A DNA stretch of 19,660 bases from an uncultured Eubacteriales bacterium. GTDB taxonomy: Bacteria; Bacillota; Clostridia; Oscillospirales; Acutalibacteraceae. This document shows positions 14,702-19,660 of the stretch, in pieces. Numbering within the stretch: position 1 is the stretch's first letter; every line of letters begins with the position of its first letter. Made by a program: the position numbers and the translations under genes. Below the pieces are notes generated by a model. That model saw only the letters and a program-made list of their open reading frames with translations. It had not been told where the DNA came from and searched no databases. The stretch covers positions 1 to 19,660 of the forward strand of contig CAKSKO010000002.1 of assembly GCA_934465125.1 (NCBI GenBank), given 5' to 3'.

Positions 14702-14985
14702 TCGTCTGGATCCTCCTCATCTTTCTGAATGCACGAGCCAATGGCCATGCCGAGCAGCATTCCGAGGGAGAGGCCCATGCTGATATTGTCCAGTGCCGTT
14801 CCAATAGCAACGCCGAAGCACATACCCAAGCTCATTCCCTCTGCGCTGTAATCACCGCTATGCTTCTTGTTCTGACCGTTGCGTTTCTTTTTCTTGGCGG
14901 AACCGCGGCCAAAGAAAATCGCCAGTGCAATGCCCATAATTACCCATGGGGCAGCGGCGCTGATAAAATCGAATAATTCTTTCAT
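14698..14985 (-). CDS. Small glycine-zipper membrane protein
   Basis: 95 aa from ATG 14985; a second ATG at 14988 lies very close to the GGGAGGA site. One N-terminal helix (P-W-V-I-M-G-I-A-L-A-I), a basic linker (A-K-K-K-K-R), then two glycine-rich helices with G-M-S-L-G-M-C-F-G-V-A-I-G and M-G-L-S-L-G-M-L-L-G-M-A-I-G. The repeated G-x-x-x-G pattern suggests tight helix packing or oligomerisation. Acidic tail. Overlaps the 33-residue gene. Function unknown. Confidence 0.75.
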   Translation of the reverse strand: MKELFDFISAAAPWVIMGIALAIFFGRGSAKKKKRNGQNKKHSGDYSAEGMSLGMCFGVAIGTALDNISMGLSLGMLLGMAIGSCIQKDEEDPDE

Positions 14986-15009
14986 CATGATTCCTCCCGT
15001 GCTATGTGT

Positions 15010-15497
15010 TTACGGTTCCCACCGCTTAATTCTCTTGAAAAAGATGAAATACACCAGTAGAGCGTCGATGATAAAATCGTAGATCCTCAGGCGGTCAAAT
15101 AGCAAAGTGCTGGATAGAACGGAAAGAAGCACAATTCCCGCACCAACATATTATGCCACGGCTATGCTCACCCATGGGGGCTACGGTTGGTCGTTTATCA
15201 TCGGATGGACAGTGTTCGCCTTTCTTTCGCTTACTTTGCATGGATGACAAAACAGAGGGGCGTGTTCCCCAAAGTTGTTAGCAGCATTCCTATGCAAAAC
15301 GGAAAAATATTACCCATAGCGGCTTTCTTTGTGGGGCTGTAAACGGCAATCAGCGTTCCTACCAAAATCCAAACCGACATTTGTGAAAATATTTCTCTCA
15401 GATTCGGACAGTGAATGTCAAACAACCTTGCCGCAGTACCGAGAAAAAATCCGACGGCAAGCATGGAAATTGGATTCAGAAGCTTACTTGTTTTCAT
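15010..15497 (-). pseudogene. Multi-pass membrane protein gene broken by an internal inversion
   Basis: The minus strand starts well (M-K-T-S-K-L-L-N-P-I-S-M-L) and gives helices to I-G-M-L-L, then runs into 135 bp that read sensibly only on the plus strand (Y-Y-A-T-A-M-L-T-H-G-G-Y-G-W-S-F). After the inverted block the minus frame resumes: V-G-A-G-I-V-L-L-S-V-L to a TAA at 15010. Re-inverting the block restores both codon junctions; one further frame error remains inside it (F-A-F-L-S to A-Y-F-A-W-M-T-K). Original protein about 160 aa, four or five helices. As it stands an 88-residue truncated product is made. Its start overlaps the C45 hydrolase stop (ATGA). Confidence 0.8.
15145..15279. 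repeat. Inverted 135-bp segment bounded by AACA/TGTT
   Basis: The block is delimited by AACA (15145-15148) and TGTT (15276-15279), a 4-bp inverted repeat at which strand exchange exactly recreates M-L-L-T-Y-Y on one side and P-K-V-V-G-A-G on the other. Confidence 0.75.
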
Positions 15498-16468
15498 CGT
15501 TTCAGAAAGTTGCCTTTTTCCAATAGGATCAGTTCGTAGTTTTCTTTAAAATAGAAATCCGCACAGCGCCCTTCCGGGCAGTAGATGATACTCCACATGG
15601 TTTTTTCATAGCCGTCATCCGTTTGGGGATAGTTTTTCTGTGCCACACTTTCCAGCAGGTTGCGGACTTCCGACTCATCAGCTGATCCATTATGGGCGGT
15701 AAGGGGGTCATAGCGATGGTGAGACTGTTCCGAACCGACACCCCGCTTTTCGCAGTCGGCAAGGTAGTGGTTCGTGACGATTTTTGTTTCCGTCACCAGC
15801 ATCTCACCGTTCACATATTCCACGACCACGCTTTTGTCGGCGGTGTCTAAAATCGACAGATGGTGCGAAATGCCGATGGAGGAATGCATATCATACATTT
15901 TCAGGAGCGCGACCGCCTCATTTACATTTGCCGCTTTGTCCAGCAGCAGGCGGATCCCCGTTGTTGTGGTCAGATTCATCTTGCCGGTCTGCTGATGTGT
16001 TTCTTCTTTGTCACCAGCAGTCAGATTAGCTACCATAAGTCCCTCGGAATTCATGCCGTCCAGCGGCACATAGATTGCGGCAATGCTCTGCATCCACTCC
16101 ACCATGGAGCCGTCTGGGAAGTAATTCTCACCAAAGCCCAGAAAGTCCAAGCAGCAGGTGGAAATTGATTCATAGCCGTTATTCGGCTTTGTATGTACGA
16201 TCATGGTCTGACATTCAGACCAATCATAATTGCGACCAAAGAAGTAGGTGCCGTTCTCGCCCTGTGTATAGATGGTGGAGCAGCCGAAACTGCCTGTCTG
16301 CATATTATTGTTCGCCTTGTATAAACCGTGAGACAGCAATGGCGATGTAATCGGCAACTTCACCGTCACTTTTCGCGCCGCCTTTGTCAAGGAAATCATC
16401 AAAGCTGTAATCCCCGCCAAACTCCATAGAATACGAGCCGTCCTCCATTTTTCCGTTCTGGTGCTCAT
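15494..16468 (-). pseudogene. C45/choloylglycine-hydrolase-type Ntn amide hydrolase with frameshifted N-terminus
   Basis: From about residue 60 the frame is a convincing linear-amide C-N hydrolase: G-S-F-G-C-S-T-I (the likely nucleophilic Cys), G-R-N-Y-D-W, L-D-G-M-N-S-E-G-L and V-V-E-Y-V-N-G. Before that the open frame reads nonsense, while a neighbouring frame from 16448 reads M-E-D-G-S-Y-S-M-E-F-G-G-D-Y-S-F-D-D-F-L and V-A-D-Y-I, the family's expected N-terminal region. The frames cross near 16340. The membrane anchor usual in relatives is missing. The family includes penicillin V acylases and bile-salt hydrolases. A shortened product cannot be excluded. Confidence 0.7.
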
Positions 16469-16472
16469 CCGC

Positions 16473-17219
16473 TCAATCCTGGACACCCGCAAGCGCTAAA
16501 AACTTTTTATCCGATTGAATGCTTTGCGTCAGAAATTTCCCATCCCGGAACAGGGCGTAGGTGGCGACCGGCGCGGGCACATTTTGGGCGGATTCTTTAT
16601 CGGTAATGTGAATGGATTTGAACGGGATGTCGTGTTCCTTAGCAACCTCCTGCACCCTTGGCACCCAATAATAGGTGTAGGGGCACTGGTCGGTATAGTA
16701 AAGGACAAAGCCACCCTCGGCCACTTGGGGGTGTTTGGCACGATCCTTGAACTTCGGCGGTTGTGCGCTCGAATCAAGGGGCAGATACATAAGATTGATC
16801 CCACAGTCGGATATGTCCGCAACCCGGAAGCCCTTGTAGGTCAGGAACTTTGGGTCAGCGAGAAATTCCCGTTTGCGCCCCTCAGCGCATAAGATGCAAA
16901 TGCCTTTCTTGCCCTGTACCTTGGTGTCCCGGATACATTCCTCCAGTAGGTCATTGGAGTATCCGTGTCCTTTCATGGAGCCGGAAACCCACAGGCAATT
17001 GATATAGAGAAAGCCCTCCGCCTCAATGGGCACCCATGCGTTTTCTGCCGGAATGTACTCGATAAAGCACTTGCCCCGTTCCTCACTGCGGTAAAAGACA
17101 AGTCCTTCGTCAAACCGCTGCTTGAGCCACTCTTTTTTTGCAAGGCTCTGCTTGCCAGACATGGCACAGCAGACATGTTCCTTATCGATATTTTCTTTGG
17201 TGATTCGGATGTAGTTCAT
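16473..17219 (-). CDS. GNAT acetyltransferase fused to a YoaP-like domain
   Basis: 248 aa, full length. Residues about 1-130 are a GNAT domain (L-W-V-S-G-S-M-K-G-H-G-Y-S-N-D-L-L as acetyl-CoA motif); residues about 150-245 form the YoaP-like C-terminal domain with thioredoxin-like elements (F-V-L-Y-Y-T-D-Q-C-P-Y-T, later A-L-F-R-D-G-K-F). The single Cys in the D-Q-C-P-Y-T turn means no C-x-x-C redox pair. Substrate unknown. It starts 6 nt after the small upstream protein's restored stop and ends 4 nt before the C45 start. Confidence 0.88.
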   Translation of the reverse strand: MNYIRITKENIDKEHVCCAMSGKQSLAKKEWLKQRFDEGLVFYRSEERGKCFIEYIPAENAWVPIEAEGFLYINCLWVSGSMKGHGYSNDLLEECIRDTKVQGKKGICILCAEGRKREFLADPKFLTYKGFRVADISDCGINLMYLPLDSSAQPPKFKDRAKHPQVAEGGFVLYYTDQCPYTYYWVPRVQEVAKEHDIPFKSIHITDKESAQNVPAPVATYALFRDGKFLTQSIQSDKKFLALAGVQD

Positions 17220-17225
17220 AAATTG

Positions 17226-17434
17226 TCATCCTTCTTTCTTGATAAAAAGCACTGTCTGCGCCTTCAAGGAGATTTTTTGACCTCATAGCCATAGTCGGAG
17301 AATTCGTTCTTATAGCTCAGAAAGGAATGCCCCAGCGGTACACCTGCAATTTGGACGACCTCCTCAAAAGTTAAGCACATCTGGGGCTTTCCGGTTTTCT
17401 GGATGTAAGTCCAAAGCGCTTTGTACTTGCTCAT
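17226..17434 (-). pseudogene. Small conserved protein with one frameshift near its C-terminus
   Basis: ATG 17434 overlaps the HEAT gene stop (ATGA). It reads M-S-K-Y-K-A-L-W-T-Y-I-Q, L-T-F-E-E-V and I-P/V-P-L-G-H-S-F-L-S-Y-K, then Y-G-Y-E-V-K-K before a premature TGA at 17264. A seventh A in the A6 run at 17273-17278 would give K-K-I-S-L-K-A-Q-T-V-L-F and a stop at 17226, the C-terminus I would expect of this family. The family is a compact unknown often found with antibiotic-response genes in Bacillota. The 56-aa form may still fold. Confidence 0.65.
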
Positions 17435-17910
17435 GACATATACGCTCCTTTCATCGCATGGCGACTGCTCTGCAGAGCAGCTGTCGTTTCCGCGGTGTCC
17501 TTTTCAATCAGTGGACGCATACTGTCTCGATACGTTGTCAGATCCACGTTTTGCAGGGCCGACAGAATCTTCGGGATATACTGCGGCTTTGCTGCGCCAA
17601 TCTCCGCCAGTGATTGAATACACTGTCTTGCCGTGATGAGATTTTCGTCCGTAATATGAGACAGATAGGCAGGAAGAACGGCGTCAAACAGATTTTCTTT
17701 ATCCCACTGCGCATTGGCGGCCAAAATGTGCAGCGCCCGATTCCGAATCAGAGACTTTGGATGGTCGAGCAGCGAAGCAAATGCCTCGAAGTAATCGTAC
17801 CATTCATCGAACTCCCGGTTTTCTGCAATGATTCGGTCGGCAAAGGCGCAGGTGTATTTATCGTTTTTTGACGTCAATCCGGCAATGATATTTTCTTTTG
17901 CAAAATTCAT
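17431..17910 (-). CDS. HEAT-repeat protein
   Basis: 159 aa from ATG 17910. Helical repeats are seen with the HEAT rhythm: L-L-D-H-P-K-S-L-I-R-N-R-A-L-H-I-L, I-T-A-R-Q-C-I-Q-S-L-A-E-I-G and T-Y-R-D-S-M-R-P-L-I-E-K-D. Such proteins are protein-binding scaffolds; no catalytic residues. The open frame extends 40 codons upstream, but that part is frame-shifted GyrI-like sequence, so the ATG overlapping the GyrI-like stop is the real start. Overlaps the next gene as well. Confidence 0.82.
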   Translation of the reverse strand: MNFAKENIIAGLTSKNDKYTCAFADRIIAENREFDEWYDYFEAFASLLDHPKSLIRNRALHILAANAQWDKENLFDAVLPAYLSHITDENLITARQCIQSLAEIGAAKPQYIPKILSALQNVDLTTYRDSMRPLIEKDTAETTAALQSSRHAMKGAYMS

Positions 17911-18552
17911 TCCTCTCGCACCTTTCGGATCGGGTGGCGAATCACGGTTTTCTATTTTTCCGGCGCGATCTTCCGTGCATCGGACAGGTAATCTCGTGGT
18001 GCAGTCTGTCGCCGTCAAAATCATTTTCATACCCGTTTTTCTTCAGGTAAGCATCCAATCAGCGTCACAGTGGTGGGTTCATTGTCAAAGGGGTCAATAT
18101 GCATGATCTGGACGCACAATCCCTCATCAACGGTCAAAAACTCCGCTTTTGTGCAGTCCAATTTCTTCTTTTTTGATGCCGTTTTCACCGCCCAGTCAAA
18201 AGCTGCTTTTTTGCGATGAAATCGGGCAGGCGAATCACGGAGATCCAGCGGAAGGCGGATTTATCCAAGTAGTCAATGCCATCCACGCCGTCCTGCCACC
18301 AGAAGTCCTCAAGTGGCGGCACAACGTATATCAAAAAAGCCCTCAATCCTGTGATCGGTTTTATAGCTTATTTTCAGCGTGTAGGCAACGGCATACAGAA
18401 CGCTTATAGTCTGCTGATAAGCGCCGCTTGCATCGTTGGGATCGCCTGCTCCGCGCACGGCAATATAGTTTGCCGCCGGAACCGTCACGATCTCCGTCTT
18501 GTTTTTTTGGCATGTAGAATTCTTTGTATTCCTTCTTAAAGTCAAAAATCAT
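17907..18552 (-). pseudogene. GyrI-like effector-binding protein, heavily frameshifted
   Basis: From ATG 18552, pieces in three frames add up to one protein of about 210 residues: F-D-F-K-K-E-Y-K-E-F-Y-M-P-K; E-I-V-T-V-P-A-A-N-Y-I-A-V-R-G; L-Y-A-V-A-Y-T-L-K-I-S-Y-K-T-D; P-P-L-E-D-F-W-W-Q-D-G; W-I-S-V-I-R-L-P-D-F; C-V-Q-I-M-H-I; H-H-E; L-S-D-A-R-K-I-A-P-E-K. At least five indels join them: three near A runs (about 18509, 18330, 18215) and others near 18050 and 17990. A TAG at the place where Trp is expected (P-E-K-W-K) follows near 17955. Intact relatives are small-molecule-binding proteins beside TetR or MerR regulators. It lies 13 nt after tetR. Confidence 0.8.
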
Positions 18553-18565
18553 AATTATATCTTCC

Positions 18566-19195
18566 TCAATCGTTGCTTTCGCGCTGATACAGCTTGAAAA
18601 ACTGTCGGATGTGCCGCTCAATGAGTAGCATTGCTTCGTTCTCACGCTCCGGTTCCCGGTCACAGAGATTGATCCAGACGGAGATAGGGAAACAAAGCTG
18701 TGCCGCCATGATTTCAGGATCGCCGTCCCTCAGTTTGTCCTGATGAATGAGAAAACGCACAAGCCCGGTGCAGTAGTTCAGTACATCTGTGTAGTTCTGT
18801 TTGGTTTGCAGTTTCGCCATCTGCGGGTTTTGAAACTGTTCGATGGTCAGAAGTTTCCGTGCGCGGCTAATTTGCGGGTCGTGGAGAATATAGCATACCT
18901 GTCCTCGAAGCATCTGCACGGAGATATCCGGCGTCATGTTTTGCTTATCTTTTGTGTAGACAGGGTCATCCCAGTTTGCCTGCGCAAAAATAGAGTGCTT
19001 TTCGTATTGTTCCAGAACTTGCTGCATAAGTGCATCCAGAATTTCCTTCTTGCTTGCGAAATGACTATACATGGATGCCTTACGGATGCCGACCGCATCT
19101 GCGATTTGAGAGATAGAGGTAGCTTCAAACCCTTGCGTAGAAAACAAATCCAGTGCTGTATCCAAAATCTCTTGTTTCGTATTGCCCTTTTCCAT
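18566..19195 (-). CDS. TetR-family repressor
   Basis: 209 aa, start ATG 19195 after GGAGGACAGC. The N-terminal HTH is complete: I-L-D-T-A-L-D-L-F-S-T-Q-G-F-E-A-T-S-I-S-Q-I-A, then G-I-R-K-A-S-M-Y-S-H-F-A-S-K-K-E-I-L. The C-terminal helical ligand domain (D-P-Q-I-S-R-A-R-K-L, T-I-E-Q-F) is of the type common in Lachnospiraceae-like genomes. It heads the minus-strand array and has its own operator inside its promoter. Ligand unknown. Confidence 0.93.
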   Translation of the reverse strand: MEKGNTKQEILDTALDLFSTQGFEATSISQIADAVGIRKASMYSHFASKKEILDALMQQVLEQYEKHSIFAQANWDDPVYTKDKQNMTPDISVQMLRGQVCYILHDPQISRARKLLTIEQFQNPQMAKLQTKQNYTDVLNYCTGLVRFLIHQDKLRDGDPEIMAAQLCFPISVWINLCDREPERENEAMLLIERHIRQFFKLYQRESND

Positions 19196-19233
19196 GATTC
19201 TGCTGTCCTCCTATCGGCAGTAGTGTCACTATC

Positions 19234-19262
19234 ATTATAACTACCGAACGATAGGTTTTCAA
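19234..19262 (-). promoter_or_regulatory. tetR promoter with embedded operator
   Basis: Minus strand: TTGAAA (19257-19262), 17-nt spacer, TATAAT (19234-19239). The spacer contains CTACCGAACGATAG (19241-19254), a near-perfect palindrome. A related half-pair, CTATCGGCAGTAG, follows at 19211-19223, overlapping the start of the leader. Likely TetR autorepression. Confidence 0.78.
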
Positions 19263-19376
19263 GAGAAAGAAGAAAATATCAAAAAATATGACAAACCGCA
19301 CAGCAGATGAAATTGTGCGGAAGAGAGTTTTGATCCTCACTGTCGTTCTTGTTTTCTGAAATTTTCGAAAAAGCTG

Positions 19377-19405
19377 TTGACAAAGCCTATACTTGTCGGT
19401 ACGAT
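19377..19405 (+). promoter_or_regulatory. Promoter of the padR gene
   Basis: TTGACA (19377-19382), 17-nt spacer, TACGAT (19400-19405). An ATAC/GTAT pair with 13 nt between flanks the -10 and might be part of a PadR site, but it is weak. Confidence 0.65.
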
Positions 19406-19429
19406 GTATTATGCAAAAGGAGATATGCT

Positions 19430-19660
19430 ATGGATGTTCAGTTGAAGCGAGGACTCTTGGATGTTTGCGTGTTAGCGGCTATCAAGAATGAAGATTCTTA
19501 CGGCTATAAAATAATAAAGGACATGAAGCCGTATCTTGAGCTTTCCGAATCGACCCTATATACCAGTCTTAAACGCTTGGAAACGGCCGATATGTTGACG
19601 GTTCGCGCTGCGGAACACGGAGGAAGACTTCGGAAATATTACCATATCACCGAAGAAGGG
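19430..19660 (+). CDS. PadR-family regulator (partial, runs off the right edge)
   Basis: The first 77 residues, after AAAAGGAG. PadR signatures: L-K-R-G-L-L-D-V-C-V-L at the start, S-Y-G-Y-K-I-I-K-D, S-T-L-Y-T-S-L-K-R-L-E as the recognition helix, and G-G-R-L-R-K-Y-Y-H-I-T-E-E-G as the wing. PadR proteins usually repress a downstream membrane protein or transporter gene, which would lie beyond the window. Divergent from tetR with about 230 bp between. Confidence 0.93.
   Translation, partial: MDVQLKRGLLDVCVLAAIKNEDSYGYKIIKDMKPYLELSESTLYTSLKRLETADMLTVRAAEHGGRLRKYYHITEEG

Noticed and set aside
17911..18030. Upstream extension of the HEAT-repeat gene by 40 codons
   Set aside because: Those codons are out-of-frame GyrI-like pseudogene sequence; the ATG at 17910 with ATGA overlap is the better start.
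7389..18552. TAG recoded as a sense codon in the island
   Set aside because: Three internal TAGs (xis, int, GyrI-like) and no TAG terminators in the island are suggestive, but TAG stops are rare here anyway, cdd uses TAG as stop, and the affected genes show other inactivating changes.
1..19660. CRISPR arrays, complete insertion sequences, rRNA genes
   Set aside because: No regularly spaced repeats, transposase frames or rRNA sequence seen on either strand.

Overview
The window reads as a low-GC Gram-positive (Bacillota) chromosome, probably a clostridial or erysipelotrichial anaerobe. This is an inference from strong AGGAGG-type ribosome binding sites, canonical TTGACA/TATAAT promoters, a PerR-like Fur protein, a transketolase split into two genes, and a Bacillota-type yjdF gene with its riboswitch. 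There is a sharp change at about 7.15 kb: the left part is AT-rich with ordinary housekeeping genes, while the right part is visibly more GC-rich and made of accessory genes, almost all on the minus strand.

Region 1 (1-5245), core genes: a partial PerR/Fur regulator is divergent from an exported polysaccharide deacetylase, with three Fur-box-like sites between them. Then come a GNAT acetyltransferase (minus), cytidine deaminase (cdd), the N- and C-terminal transketolase subunits, a terminator, a 16-bp perfect inverted repeat, cysteine synthase (cysK) and a strong bidirectional terminator.

Region 2 (5243-7144), remnant of a mobile element beside a tRNA: a minus-strand pair (a 70-aa protein and a sigma-region-4-like protein) is divergent from an XRE repressor followed by a decayed ImmA/IrrE-type metalloprotease. 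Two copies of one dyad (ACAC-N5-GTGT) sit at the two divergent promoters. Next are a tRNA-like half copy that can form competing hairpins and an intact tRNA-Arg(CCT) with a terminator.

Region 3 (7145-8982), recombination module: a cluster of TTGCTAAT repeats, a tyrosine integrase and an excisionase. Both genes are interrupted by in-frame TAG codons, and the integrase has also lost its box I arginine. This looks like a dead integrated element in the tRNA-Arg site.

Region 4 (9051-19660), accessory cargo: a truncated flavodoxin and a frameshifted DUF2268 Zn-protease lie under a MerR-type promoter (19-bp spacer). Then come a GNAT, a beta-lactamase-fold serine hydrolase, and yjdF with its azaaromatic-sensing riboswitch. 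The rest is a tightly packed array that starts at a TetR gene with its own operator: GyrI-like pseudogene, HEAT protein, small conserved protein, GNAT-YoaP, C45 amide hydrolase, a membrane protein gene with an internal 135-bp inversion, small glycine-rich membrane proteins, a beta-rich exported protein, a DUF2975-like membrane protein, a second GyrI-like protein and a GNAT. Many of these genes overlap by four bases. Intact and broken genes alternate, and several breaks are one-base changes in A/T runs. A divergent PadR regulator is cut by the right edge.

The genes fit a chemical-stress or antibiotic-response cargo island in partial decay. No transporter, CRISPR array or complete IS was seen.
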